Shown one piece after another: positions 1 to 8,822 of a stretch of 64,000 bases of DNA. A program made the translations under genes and the position numbers. The notes beneath the pieces are model-generated. The model had not been told where the DNA came from and made no database searches. It saw only the letters and a list, made by a program, of their open reading frames with translations. The stretch is from Acidobacterium sp049965615 (lineage in GTDB: Bacteria; Acidobacteriota; Terriglobia; Terriglobales; Acidobacteriaceae), in NCBI GenBank assembly GCA_049965615.1, contig JBMFWD010000014.1, positions 1 to 64,000 of the forward strand, read 5' to 3'. Every line of letters starts with the position of its first letter. Position 1 is the stretch's first letter.

Positions 1-141
1 CTTCACTTCCTACGGCACGTCGTAGACGCACTACAGTTAACGATTCCACGACGTAAGGAAATGCATCGTCATAGACGTCGTAGACATCCTTTGACGGACT
101 CAAGATAAGTCGAAAACCTGATTCGCGCCGAGATTCACCCG

Positions 142-1404
142 ATGGAAGAGGCGCAGGGTTTCCGCGCGTTGCTCGAACTGGAGCAGCCGAAATACGGCAT
201 CGAGCAGATCGCGGCGAAGGTGGGCAAGTCGCCCGCGTTCGTCGCCTCACGATTGAAGTTGACCGACCTCGTGCCCGAGGCAATCGAAGCCTTCTACGCC
301 GATGAAATTGGCGTAGGCCATGCCCTGTTGCTTGCGAAGCTCCCGGCAGATCAACAGAAGCAAGCTCTCTCGGCATCTTTCAAGGAGGTTTACAGCGGCA
401 ACAGCCAGAAGCCCACACGTATCCTGCTACCCGTCCGCAACCTGCAATTCTGGATTGACGCGAACATCCTGCTCGTATTGAAAGACGCTCCATTCAACAA
501 GCGCGATGCGGACCTCGTGCCCACGGCGGGGAGTTGTGCCGACTGCCCCAAACGGACCGGCCACAACAAGCTGCTCTTTGGGGATGACCTCGGCAAGCAG
601 GGGGACCGCTGCACCGACCCCACCTGTTATCAGGCCAAGGTACAGGCCCATGTGGCAGCGACTGTCGCCACGAAGCCTGAACTGCTGCAGGTCAGCACCG
701 CCTATGGCGCACAGAAGGAAGGCAGCAGTGTCCTGCCACGGAACAAGTACACCGCGATCCGGGACGACAAGCCAAAGTCGAAGGACGACGCAAAGCGGCC
801 TGAGTTCAAGGTGTGCAAGTTCACCACCGAGGCCATCATCACGGAAGGCAGCGATATTGGCACTATCCACAAGGTCTGTGCAAACCCCGCTTGCCCCATC
901 CATCATCCCAAGCAGTCAACGAGCCGCGACGAGAAGTGGAAGGCCGAACAGGAAAAGCAGCGCCGGGAACAGGCGATCGCGAATGCCACCGGCCTCCGCG
1001 TCTTGTCCGCTGTGGGCGCTGCCGTGCCCGTTCGCCTGATGAAGCGAGACTTGCTTTTCATTCTGGAGAAGCTGACCAGTCTCATGGATGAAAATCGCCT
1101 TGCCATCCTGGCGCGGCAGCACGGCATTCGGCAGAAGCGGGACGAGGGAGGCATCGCAAAAACCTTTGCGGCCTTCCTGCGCCGAGCCGATGAGGGAACG
1201 CTCTCGCGGCTTTTGGTGGAAGCGGCCATCCTGCTAGCCGCGTCCCGAACGAATGTGACGACCGTGCTCCGGGATGCCGCCAGCACCTACAAGGTGGACA
1301 CCGAAGCCATCACGGTAAAGGTCAAGCAGGAGTTCGCGGCCAAAGAGAAAGGGAAAAAGGCCGCGCAGGGAACGGCAAAAACAGCGAAGAAAGTCGCTGC
1401 ATAG
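142..1404 (+). CDS. ParB/RepB/Spo0J-like partition protein, 5'-truncated
   Basis: ParB-family DNA-binding protein, normally a centromere-binding factor for plasmid or chromosome segregation. The visible part begins in the conserved core: reading in frame upstream of the ATG gives VENLIRAEIHP, a ParB signature, so the ATG at 142 is internal and not a native start. An in-frame TAA at 106-108 precedes this core. The helix-turn-helix follows at residues about 17-45 (IEQIAAKVGKSPAFVASRL). The C-terminal half has a Cys cluster (CADCPKR, then CTDPTCY) often seen in ParB-like proteins of mobile elements, and a Lys/Ala-rich tail. The N-terminal ParB nuclease-like domain is missing or degraded. It sits at the far end of an integrated element, which suits a segregation or maintenance role there. 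It is either a decayed gene or a sequence error at the window edge. Confidence 0.75.
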   Translation: MEEAQGFRALLELEQPKYGIEQIAAKVGKSPAFVASRLKLTDLVPEAIEAFYADEIGVGHALLLAKLPADQQKQALSASFKEVYSGNSQKPTRILLPVRNLQFWIDANILLVLKDAPFNKRDADLVPTAGSCADCPKRTGHNKLLFGDDLGKQGDRCTDPTCYQAKVQAHVAATVATKPELLQVSTAYGAQKEGSSVLPRNKYTAIRDDKPKSKDDAKRPEFKVCKFTTEAIITEGSDIGTIHKVCANPACPIHHPKQSTSRDEKWKAEQEKQRREQAIANATGLRVLSAVGAAVPVRLMKRDLLFILEKLTSLMDENRLAILARQHGIRQKRDEGGIAKTFAAFLRRADEGTLSRLLVEAAILLAASRTNVTTVLRDAASTYKVDTEAITVKVKQEFAAKEKGKKAAQGTAKTAKKVAA

Positions 1405-1421
1405 AAACGAATGAACACTTG

Positions 1422-1450
1422 GGACCTGCCGATTGGTAGGTCCTTTCTTT
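1422..1450 (+). terminator. Rho-independent terminator after the ParB-like gene
   Basis: A 9-bp stem (1422-1430 with 1435-1443, one G-U pair) closes a 4-base loop and is followed by TTTCTTT. It lies 18 bases after the ParB-like stop codon. Confidence 0.7.
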
Positions 1451-1634
1451 GCCCGTCTTCCCGCCCTTGAATGTGCCGGCGTTCCGTCGCCGTGCCATCC
1501 TCACCCACCCGACGGGCAGCGCCGCCCATTCGGGTCGGCCATCAAGAATCAGACTGACCAACTCTTGCACTCAATGATTGTCCGCGAAGCGCGGTGATAT
1601 GCTTACGACGAAACTGCAAAAGGGGTAAATTCGA

Positions 1635-2090
1635 ATGATAACCGGCAACCATAAAAGTCAAATAACGGGGATGCTAGGCGTGTACCTGACTGCTGCGGAA
1701 CTCACAAACAAAGGATTCATCGTTTCGCCCACATCTCGAAGTGCGGTCGGGGCCGACCTCCTCGTTACAGACCAAAGGTGCCAAAGAGCATTCTCCGTGC
1801 AGGTGAAAACCCAGAGGCAAGCGGCAAATTTCTGGCTAGTCGGACAAAAAGCTCGCGACATCAAATCTCCAAGTCACGTTTACGTTTTCATAAATCTCAG
1901 AGGAGATGATCGTGCCGATTATCTTGTTGTCCCGAGTGAAGTCGTTTCGGAGAAGATGTACGAATCAAAGGCTAAGACCGGCAGCACATTCTATTGCTTT
2001 GATCGAAGTGCGGGCAAAGAATTTATTGTCGGCCAAGGCTGGTCTGACAAACGTTGCGAGGGGTGGGAATTCTTCGGCAATCCTGAATGA
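1635..2090 (+). CDS. Hypothetical protein with PD-(D/E)XK/DUF4365-like features
   Basis: A 151-residue soluble protein with no signal or membrane segment. It contains a short GADLLV stretch near residue 39 followed by a strand ending in VQVKTQ near residue 56. An acidic residue followed by a (Q/E)xK strand is the core arrangement of PD-(D/E)XK nuclease-fold proteins, including DUF4365-type proteins, and the N-terminal GMLGVYLTAAELTNKGF helix fits the same group. Assignment rests on this pattern only. An AAGGGG ribosome-binding sequence precedes the ATG. The next gene follows after 14 bases, so the two are probably co-transcribed. Composition is more A/T-rich than the core genes, as expected for mobile cargo. 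Confidence 0.6.
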   Translation: MITGNHKSQITGMLGVYLTAAELTNKGFIVSPTSRSAVGADLLVTDQRCQRAFSVQVKTQRQAANFWLVGQKARDIKSPSHVYVFINLRGDDRADYLVVPSEVVSEKMYESKAKTGSTFYCFDRSAGKEFIVGQGWSDKRCEGWEFFGNPE

Positions 2091-2104
2091 GGAGATAGGC
2101 GAGC

Positions 2105-2530
2105 ATGTCGATTCAGGAATTCTTTTCACGACCATCCGATGTGGATTTTGACGCAGTGCTGCGTTTTATTCCTTTGCTTGAACGCTTAACGCCGGAACAA
2201 GTAGCGAGATGGGAAGGCGGAGCGCCTGCCGGCCATAACATTATCACGATGGCATATCCTGTTTACGGTCGCACTGTGGACGAATTGGTACAAGCGCTCT
2301 ACGATCACGGATTTATTCAGAACTTCGATTGGCCAAGCTGGGAGGAAGCACAGGAGTATGTGAAACGGCCAGAACTCTTGGCCGGGGCCAATCTCGAAAC
2401 CTGCATCAAACTTCTGACAACCCATGTGCGGACAGAAAGGTTTTGTGACGGGCATTTGGCCGAGATGATCACGTCTGGTCACATACTCGCCGTTCTCAAC
2501 CGGCTTGAAGAGCTTAGACGAACCAGCTAG
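2105..2530 (+). CDS. DUF6508-like protein
   Basis: A 141-residue cytoplasmic protein of unknown function. The C-terminal part (LLTTHVRTERFCDGHLAEM, then SGHILAVLNRL) matches my recollection of DUF6508 proteins, in which an ERFCDGH-like motif is conserved. Glu, Cys, Asp and His in that motif could be catalytic or metal-binding residues, but no activity is known to me. The gene follows the nuclease-like gene by 14 bases and probably forms a two-gene cargo unit with it. Both belong to the accessory element. Confidence 0.65.
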   Translation: MSIQEFFSRPSDVDFDAVLRFIPLLERLTPEQVARWEGGAPAGHNIITMAYPVYGRTVDELVQALYDHGFIQNFDWPSWEEAQEYVKRPELLAGANLETCIKLLTTHVRTERFCDGHLAEMITSGHILAVLNRLEELRRTS

Positions 2531-2669
2531 GGGCAGTAAATAATGGACCCGTCGGCTCGCCTTCGATTGATGTTTCGGAACAACATCTTAGCGGCATTTC
2601 CCGTCGATAGGCAGTGGTAACTTCGACCCGTGACCGGCGTCTGATTCCCGACAGCAAAGATAACCGAAT

Positions 2670-2698
2670 TTGATCTGTCCGCAGCAATCTGGCATGAT
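2670..2698 (+). promoter_or_regulatory. Possible sigma-70-like promoter of the CHAT/S41 operon
   Basis: TTGATC at 2670-2675 and CATGAT at 2693-2698 are separated by 17 bases and end 24 bases before the CHAT gene start. The -10 match is modest. The linked ECF sigma could use a different site that I cannot identify. The rest of the 192-base gap shows nothing clear. Confidence 0.3.
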
Positions 2699-2722
2699 GG
2701 ACGCCAAAGTAGTCGGTGTGCC

Positions 2723-5359
2723 ATGCGAATCGCCGTTCCCCCCAGCCTTCGCATTGTCGCCGGTTTGCTTTTAGCTGCCCTGCTGAGTGTTGTCGGGTAT
2801 CAAGTGTTCCGGCAGCGGGATTCACAATCTCCAGAGGCGCTGCTGAAGCATGCCGACAATCTCTCATGGCTGAACGCATGGATTCAGGCGGAGCCTTATT
2901 ACCACCGGGCTGAAATCGCCTTTCGCGCCACGGGTGATGTGTCCAAAGCACTCTACGCACAAGTCAGCGAAATGCCCGCAAAGAGCGAATCGTCCACTAC
3001 GATTCCCAACCAGATTGCCGTTCTGCGTCAGGACTTGTCGTTGCCCGCCGCCCGCGACCCCGGAACGCGCCTCCGGATTCTAACCATCCTTGGAATGCTC
3101 GAAACGAACTACGACGCGGGCATGGCGCGCACCACCTGGACAGAAGTGGAGACGCTGGCTCTCGCCCAACACCACTACCTTCTGGCTTCTCGCGCTGTGG
3201 GTGAACAAGGTATTGCCGCCTTCCTGCTGGGCGATCTCAAGACCGCAAAGAAGGACGTTCTCCGTGCATGGATGGTCGCCAAGTTTACCGATCCCGCCGC
3301 GCGAATCCGTTACGCAAGCATGTACGGAACCGGCCTTGTCGAGCTGCATAAATACAACGAGGCTCTGGGACCGCTGAACGAAGCTATCAAGACTGCCTCC
3401 GACACTCCCCACGTTGCCTATCCGACCATTGCGATTACGGCCAAGATCGGTGCCTTGAGCGGGTTGGGACGCTATCAGGAGGCACTTCAACTCGCCGATC
3501 AGGAAATGCGAAGAGTCTCGGCATATCATCTGACCGCACACCTCTACGACCTCTACCGCGCAAGGGCTTTGGTTTATCAGCAGATGAATGCGTGGAACCA
3601 GGCCATTGGCGACTATCAGAAGGCGATCCAGTACGCGAAGCAGCTTTCCTATTGGCGCGGTATCAGCGAGTCCGACGGGCTTCTGGCCAGGGCTTATCTC
3701 CATCAGAGAATGTTGAATCAAGCCCTGAGCGCAATTGATGAGGCAATCGATGCGAATAAGCAGATTCCGGACGAGATGTATTTCGTCCCACGGAATCTCG
3801 CCATTAAAGCTGAGATTCTGGCGCGGCTTGGCAAGGTGCAAGAATCCGATGACCTCTACGAAAAGAGCGCAGATTTGCTCGACGCGCTGCTGAGCAGAGC
3901 CCCTACCCCGATGATTGAGCGGCAGCTTTTGGATGACCTGAGCGTTGTCTACGCCGGATACTTTGCTTCGCTGAGCGGCCAGGGCAAGCTGGCCGATGCG
4001 TTCCGCGTGATCGAGCGAGCGCGCGGACGCATTGAAGCGCAGGCGCTCTCGCATCATGCAGTCATCCCACCTCACGCGCCCAGCCCCGCTGAACTGCGAT
4101 TGACAAGCCTCGATGTCCGTTTGCTGGATACCGACAATCCCGCCACCAGGGGCCAGATTCTCAATGCCATTTACACGACGGAACAGCAACTCGGGAACGA
4201 CGACAGCGACATCGAAACACCTCCCGATCCAGTAACACTCAGCCATCTCGAACAAGATCTTCACCCGTCCGAGCTTTTTGTTGAGTATGTGCTGGCAGAA
4301 CCCCACTCGTTTGCATTGGCTGTCACCAGAACAGGGGCTCACTGCTATACCTTGCCAGCCAAGAGCGAATTGATCGCCGACGCTTCGCGCTATCGCACGG
4401 ATCTGATGGATCGAAAAACGGACTTGCCGCTTGCGCAGAAACTCTTCAAGAGACTCTTTGGCGTCATCCCGGAATACCGGACGAAGACGGATGTCATCTT
4501 GGTTCCCGATGGCGAGCTGGACCTGTTGCCATTTGGCGCGCTTGCCGATGGAGGTCAGTACATCCTGGCGTCTCACACCGTGAGCATGGCTCCCTCCGGA
4601 ACCGTACTTGATCTGTTGCGGCACCGAGCCAATCTGCCGGCACACACGGACCAGTCTTTCCTCGGGGTGGCAGCGTGGACATCCAAAGCTCCCCCAGTAA
4701 CGCTCCTCGCCATGGTCAGGCGGGCGGTATCCGGCCTGAGCCGCAGTGAACTGGTCGCACTACCCGAGAGCCGCTACGAAGTGGAGACCGTTGCCACTGA
4801 CCTACCGCAGCCGCACACCATTTTGTTGGGCGAAAATGCCACAGAGACAAACTTCAAGAGGCTGCCTCTCGATCAATACGAAGTGATTCATCTTGCCCTG
4901 CATGGATACGCCGACTCTGAGTTCCCGGACAGGTCCGCGGTCGTCTTTGCGCCTGAGCATCCGCCCATCGACGACGGACTTCTGCAGGTGAGGGAGATCA
5001 GGCAACTCCATCTGAATGCCAGCCTGGTCACACTCTCAGCTTGCGATACCGGCGTTGGGCCAGTGGGCGAGGAGGGCGTCGCTGATATTGTGAACGCCTT
5101 CATCGAAGCTGGCGCGCAAAGCGTCGTCTCCACACTATGGGCTATCGACGATCAGGCTACGGCGAAACTGATGATCGATTTTTATGGGCAACTCGGACGA
5201 GGCGCGTCCAAGGCCGATGCTCTGCGCCAGGCCCAGGTGGAAATGATGACGTCTGGCGAGCCACCTTACTATTGGGCCGGTTTTGAGCTGGATGGCGAAT
5301 CCAGCGATAGCCTCATCCGGCGGCCTGCCGACCAACTCTTACATAGGAGCAGCCGATGA
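2723..5359 (+). CDS. Membrane-anchored TPR-CHAT caspase-like protein
   Basis: An 878-residue protein with an N-terminal hydrophobic anchor (about residues 9-28), a long helical repeat region of TPR type (about 40-420) and a C-terminal CHAT domain (about 560-865). CHAT domains are caspase-clan cysteine-protease-like domains. The expected catalytic pair is present: His727 in HLALHGY and Cys774 in LSACDTG, followed by the typical FIEAGAQSVVSTLW stretch. The TPRs probably bind a partner or substrate and the anchor places the protein at the inner membrane, most of it presumably cytoplasmic. The stop codon overlaps the S41 protease start by four bases (ATGA), so the two are translationally coupled. 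Family proteins act in bacterial signalling or conflict systems; the substrate here is unknown. The ribosome-binding site is weak. Confidence 0.9.
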   Translation: MRIAVPPSLRIVAGLLLAALLSVVGYQVFRQRDSQSPEALLKHADNLSWLNAWIQAEPYYHRAEIAFRATGDVSKALYAQVSEMPAKSESSTTIPNQIAVLRQDLSLPAARDPGTRLRILTILGMLETNYDAGMARTTWTEVETLALAQHHYLLASRAVGEQGIAAFLLGDLKTAKKDVLRAWMVAKFTDPAARIRYASMYGTGLVELHKYNEALGPLNEAIKTASDTPHVAYPTIAITAKIGALSGLGRYQEALQLADQEMRRVSAYHLTAHLYDLYRARALVYQQMNAWNQAIGDYQKAIQYAKQLSYWRGISESDGLLARAYLHQRMLNQALSAIDEAIDANKQIPDEMYFVPRNLAIKAEILARLGKVQESDDLYEKSADLLDALLSRAPTPMIERQLLDDLSVVYAGYFASLSGQGKLADAFRVIERARGRIEAQALSHHAVIPPHAPSPAELRLTSLDVRLLDTDNPATRGQILNAIYTTEQQLGNDDSDIETPPDPVTLSHLEQDLHPSELFVEYVLAEPHSFALAVTRTGAHCYTLPAKSELIADASRYRTDLMDRKTDLPLAQKLFKRLFGVIPEYRTKTDVILVPDGELDLLPFGALADGGQYILASHTVSMAPSGTVLDLLRHRANLPAHTDQSFLGVAAWTSKAPPVTLLAMVRRAVSGLSRSELVALPESRYEVETVATDLPQPHTILLGENATETNFKRLPLDQYEVIHLALHGYADSEFPDRSAVVFAPEHPPIDDGLLQVREIRQLHLNASLVTLSACDTGVGPVGEEGVADIVNAFIEAGAQSVVSTLWAIDDQATAKLMIDFYGQLGRGASKADALRQAQVEMMTSGEPPYYWAGFELDGESSDSLIRRPADQLLHRSSR

Positions 5360-6642
5360 CAGCCAGTGCAGGTACCGTGACGGTTTCCCCCATCCAACTC
5401 TCAGACAAAGACCGGCACACAATTCTGGAAAATGTTCTTGCGGCGCTGAAGAAGCGCTTCTATGCTCCCGAAAAGCTGAATGCCGATTGGGAAGCAGCAG
5501 TCGAGCAGCACAGACCTATCATTGAGGGCGCGGCCACCGCAGATGCATTCGAGGAAGCCGTCAGCGGGCTCCTGGCACGTCTCAATTCATCTCACCTCGG
5601 CTTCTTCCATAGCAGCGCCCGCAGGGCGTCGAGCCGCGCTGCATTGAGCGCAAGCTACCTTGCAGACGACACGCCTTACGGAAAGCGATGGATATTTCAG
5701 AATGTTCACTCCGGCGGCGCCGCCGACCTTGCGGGCATTCAGCCGGGAAATATCCTTCTGCGCGTCGATGGCCGGGAAATCGTTCCGCCGGAACATCCGG
5801 TCTTCCCCATGGGAACACGGACGGTAATCGACTTTGTCGCCAACGACGATCAGGAGAAGACGGCCTCAGTAGACATTGCCCGCCCAAAGGGGAAGAAGCT
5901 GCACTTCATTGAGCCGAAGCTGGTGGAATCGCGCCGCCTGAATAATGACATGGGCTACCTGAAGGTGGCGATGTTCCCCGGCACGGTTGGTGTTGTCGTA
6001 GCCAACCGCATTTCAGAAGCAGTGGAAAGTCTTGGCAACGTCCATAAGCTGATCATTGACCTTCGTGGCAATACAGGCGGCGGGATTGGAGCACTGCGCG
6101 TAATGAGCCTGCTGACGCCGGACAGGATTCCCGTGGGATTTGCCATCGATCATCGGCGGTACAAGGGCAACCTGGAAGCCGACAAGCTGACCTTCCCACG
6201 CTTCTCTCGAATCCCGCAGAACTCAAGATATCTATGGCTGCTCGGACTGCGCTTTGTGCCCGCGATGATGGCAAAGAAGCCGATCGTGCTGGAGACCGAA
6301 GGATTAGGGCCGAAGCCCTTTCATGGGCGCATCGCGCTGCTGGTGGATCGCCACACCGCCAGCGCCGCTGAGATGATTGTTGCCTTCGCGCGAAAGAACA
6401 ATCTTGCAACCATCATCGGCGAGAAAACGGCAGGACGGCTTCTTTCCGCCACCTCCGTCAAGGTCGGCAAGGGATTCCGATTGGCGCTTCCTACCGGCGT
6501 CTATCGAACCTGGAACGGATCACTCTTCGAGGGCAATCCCATCGAACCCGATATCCCTTCAAAGTTCGATTGGCAAGATAGAAGGCTCAGCGGAATAGAC
6601 CGTCAGCTAAACCACGCCGTTAAAGTTGTATGCAACAGTTGA
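5356..6642 (+). CDS. S41-family (tail-specific/CtpA-like) protease
   Basis: A 428-residue serine protease. A helical N-terminal region resembling the S41 cap is followed by a PDZ-like segment (about 110-160, GGAADLAGIQPGNILLRVDG) and the S41 core. The Ser-Lys dyad is visible: Ser336 in HTASAAEM and Lys357 in GEKTAG. The protein starts with a soluble helical region and I see no signal peptide. This is unusual, since most S41 proteases are exported, and it suggests action in the cytoplasm beside the CHAT protein. The start overlaps the CHAT stop (ATGA). The coupling suggests a protease cascade in which one enzyme activates or clears the other, but this is inference. Confidence 0.88.
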   Translation: MTASAGTVTVSPIQLSDKDRHTILENVLAALKKRFYAPEKLNADWEAAVEQHRPIIEGAATADAFEEAVSGLLARLNSSHLGFFHSSARRASSRAALSASYLADDTPYGKRWIFQNVHSGGAADLAGIQPGNILLRVDGREIVPPEHPVFPMGTRTVIDFVANDDQEKTASVDIARPKGKKLHFIEPKLVESRRLNNDMGYLKVAMFPGTVGVVVANRISEAVESLGNVHKLIIDLRGNTGGGIGALRVMSLLTPDRIPVGFAIDHRRYKGNLEADKLTFPRFSRIPQNSRYLWLLGLRFVPAMMAKKPIVLETEGLGPKPFHGRIALLVDRHTASAAEMIVAFARKNNLATIIGEKTAGRLLSATSVKVGKGFRLALPTGVYRTWNGSLFEGNPIEPDIPSKFDWQDRRLSGIDRQLNHAVKVVCNS

Positions 6643-6686
6643 GAGCCGATGCGCCTGCTCATCTCTCGACACTTGCCGACTAACTG

Positions 6687-7112
6687 TTACCTATCCGACC
6701 CGAGTGACTGAGTGGTTCTTGCCCCGTGATTTTTTTCTGCAATCCGAGCAACCATCGGACGGGTGTAAACCTCCACAGGGTCCTCATCCCGATTGTTGCC
6801 ATGGTAGTACTCGCCTTCATCAAAGGCTGAATAGACCTCCCAAAAGAGCTGAGGTCTGGGTCCGCTTGTAGAGGTAACTGTAACGGAGAGGTCGTTCACC
6901 ACCGCGTCGCAGAATTCGAATGAGAGCTCAGAAGTGTTGAAGCCTAATGCTAAGCACTCGGCAATTTCCTCAAAGAGCTGAAATCGAGTCCAGCCGAGCA
7001 CGGCCCTCCAGCGATCCACATCTGCATCTGTGAGGTGGCGATCGAGATCACGGTAGGCAACGCCCTCTTTGTAGAACGTCTTAAGCTCGCGAATGATGTC
7101 AGACACTTCCAT
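6687..7112 (-). CDS. Hypothetical acidic protein, immunity-like size
   Basis: A 141-residue soluble protein on the opposite strand, facing the protease operon. I do not recognise the family. It is rich in acidic and aromatic residues, begins with amphipathic helices (VSDIIRELKTFYKEG) and has a W/F-rich middle, resembling small SMI1/Imm-type proteins only in size and composition. The start could be GTG at 7118 or ATG at 7112; neither has a strong ribosome-binding site. Base composition is more A/T-rich than the core. It ends 44 bases from the convergent S41 gene. Confidence 0.55.
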   Translation of the reverse strand: MEVSDIIRELKTFYKEGVAYRDLDRHLTDADVDRWRAVLGWTRFQLFEEIAECLALGFNTSELSFEFCDAVVNDLSVTVTSTSGPRPQLFWEVYSAFDEGEYYHGNNRDEDPVEVYTRPMVARIAEKNHGARTTQSLGSDR

Positions 7113-7199
7113 AATCACAGACTAGCTCAGTCCTGATAAAACAGGCCAACATCCTGAATTTCCCGTTCGGCGCTTGGTCCTAAAGCTGGCATAGAGTCG

Positions 7200-7955
7200 C
7201 TATGAAGGTGTCATGGGACCTGCGTTGCTCCGTTTCCGATCATAGACACAATAAATTTGCAGGTAACATTCCTGACAGTTTGGACTGGTAGGGCGGCAGT
7301 TTGTTCTTCCGAGATTCCACAATGGCCAATCCAGCTGCCACGGGTCTGCTGGGTGAAGTTGTCTGGTCAATTCGATGATCTTGGCCGCATCTACAGCCCC
7401 GACCTCGTCGCCAAATATTGCGCGGCCAAGTACTCGTCGGACATGCACGTCCGCTTTCACGTCTCCCGTTTCGCCTCGGATCTGGCCGGATTCGCGTAAT
7501 GCTCCGACAATCATCCGGGAAATTTGGTCACCAGCTCCCACTGCCCACAGGTGAACTAGTGCGTCATAAGGCGACCGACCACACCAGATGTTCCGTGCGT
7601 CTCCGTCGTATAGAGCGCAGATTGCGTTGGCGATGCTCCACAGACGTGAATAGCCCCAGTGATAGCGATGCGGTTTCCCAAATTCCTCGTATCTCGAGTC
7701 CCACCCCTCTTTTGGATAGCCACTGATTGCGAACCAGATACTCTCAGCACCACCGAGTGCCTCGGTAAGCGCTTCGCCCTTTTTCCACGCGACATTTGCA
7801 TTTTGTTGGAAGTCGAGTAGGCAGCAGATTAGAAATTTATTGGCAACTGCCTTCGAGCATTCCCGACCTTCGAGATGGGAAATTTCGCCAAAGTCTTCTC
7901 CGCCGTCGCGATTCTGCAAGAGAAGGATAGCGATCTGTTGCATGTCATTCGTCAC
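7200..7955 (-). CDS. EndoIII-like HhH-GPD superfamily protein with 4Fe-4S loop
   Basis: A 251-residue protein related to the endonuclease III/MutY DNA-glycosylase superfamily. The C-terminus carries Cys220, Cys227, Cys230 and Cys236, exactly the C-x6-C-x2-C-x5-C spacing of the EndoIII iron-sulfur loop. Upstream, DVHVRRVLGR corresponds to the catalytic-aspartate helix (V-D-T-H in EndoIII), so the glycosylase Asp seems retained. The preceding helix-hairpin-helix is weak (VGAGDQISRM) and the Lys of bifunctional glycosylase/lyases is not visible. The N-terminal 90 residues are unlike EndoIII. Start: GTG at 7955 with GGGAG seven bases upstream. It may be a monofunctional glycosylase or a DNA-damage sensor within the element. 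Confidence 0.72.
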   Translation of the reverse strand: MTNDMQQIAILLLQNRDGGEDFGEISHLEGRECSKAVANKFLICCLLDFQQNANVAWKKGEALTEALGGAESIWFAISGYPKEGWDSRYEEFGKPHRYHWGYSRLWSIANAICALYDGDARNIWCGRSPYDALVHLWAVGAGDQISRMIVGALRESGQIRGETGDVKADVHVRRVLGRAIFGDEVGAVDAAKIIELTRQLHPADPWQLDWPLWNLGRTNCRPTSPNCQECYLQIYCVYDRKRSNAGPMTPS

Positions 7956-8120
7956 TGATGCGCTCCCAGCTTAGGAACTCTCTACTTGCTGAAAATAGTA
8001 TAGACGCTTCATAAACCGAATCTGGGTGGATAAGTTCGGAAGTGTCCCCCAAAGCGGACTTTCTTGAAGCCAGCGCATCACTTGTGAATTTAGACATCAA
8101 CTCCATCACTAGAAATACAA

Positions 8121-8822
8121 TCACTTAATCCGCAGCGGATAGTAATACGCAGCCTGGTCCTGCTCGTGCGTCGTGGAAAGGAAGTACGCCCCAGCGGTCA
8201 CCGTACGAAGATCAAGAGCGACTGAAACCGTCTCCTGCTGCCCAGAGGCGACTGTAGGCGCAAGCCCCTCCGCGACGACGCCTGTGCCGTCCTCTCTACG
8301 GGTGATAGCGATCAGGTATTCCCCAGACGGGCTGAATCGCGGGAGTATGACGGTTAGCCGCACGACCGCAGCCGGCAGTTCGACAGATTGCAACTGGCCC
8401 AGTTGTTCGCCTCTGTAGGTACCGGCATTCCACAGATCGACCGTCTGCGAAACCGGCTGTACGAGGGCCACGGTCTGCTGGCGATTATGTCTGAAATGGA
8501 ACCACCCGAGCATCGACGCCACAATAATCAAACAGGCCGTGGCAGCGACCGCATAGGCAAGTTTCCTGTTTCGCTCGCTGTTTTCGTTCCGTAGCGCCAC
8601 AATGCGGTTCATGCAGGTGGCGCACGTTGCCGCGTGATCGATTCGTACGTTGCTCAGCGAGATTGCCCGCGAGCGTTTCGCCAAGCCGCGCAGGAACTCC
8701 TCGTCAGGGCACGGACCGACAGGCTGAGTCTGACCGGACGCAACTCGTTGCTCATGCAGTCGCTTTATCCATGCCTCAAATTTGTCCTCGCCTCGCGAGG
8801 ACCTGCGTCCAAACCAATTCAT
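8121..8822 (-). CDS. Anti-sigma-factor-like membrane protein with zinc-binding motif
   Basis: A 233-residue protein. The N-terminal cytoplasmic part has an HAATCATC motif (H-x3-C-x2-C, about residue 65), the zinc-binding pattern of zf-HC2-type anti-sigma domains. One transmembrane segment follows (about 88-108). The extracytoplasmic part (about 110-233) is beta-rich and unassigned. The ATG overlaps the stop of the upstream ECF sigma gene by four bases, the classic sigma/anti-sigma layout. Its likely role is to hold the sigma factor at the membrane and release it on a signal. In acidobacteria such pairs are often linked to CHAT-TPR genes, and one lies 2.8 kb away. Confidence 0.75.
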   Translation of the reverse strand: MNWFGRRSSRGEDKFEAWIKRLHEQRVASGQTQPVGPCPDEEFLRGLAKRSRAISLSNVRIDHAATCATCMNRIVALRNENSERNRKLAYAVAATACLIIVASMLGWFHFRHNRQQTVALVQPVSQTVDLWNAGTYRGEQLGQLQSVELPAAVVRLTVILPRFSPSGEYLIAITRREDGTGVVAEGLAPTVASGQQETVSVALDLRTVTAGAYFLSTTHEQDQAAYYYPLRIK

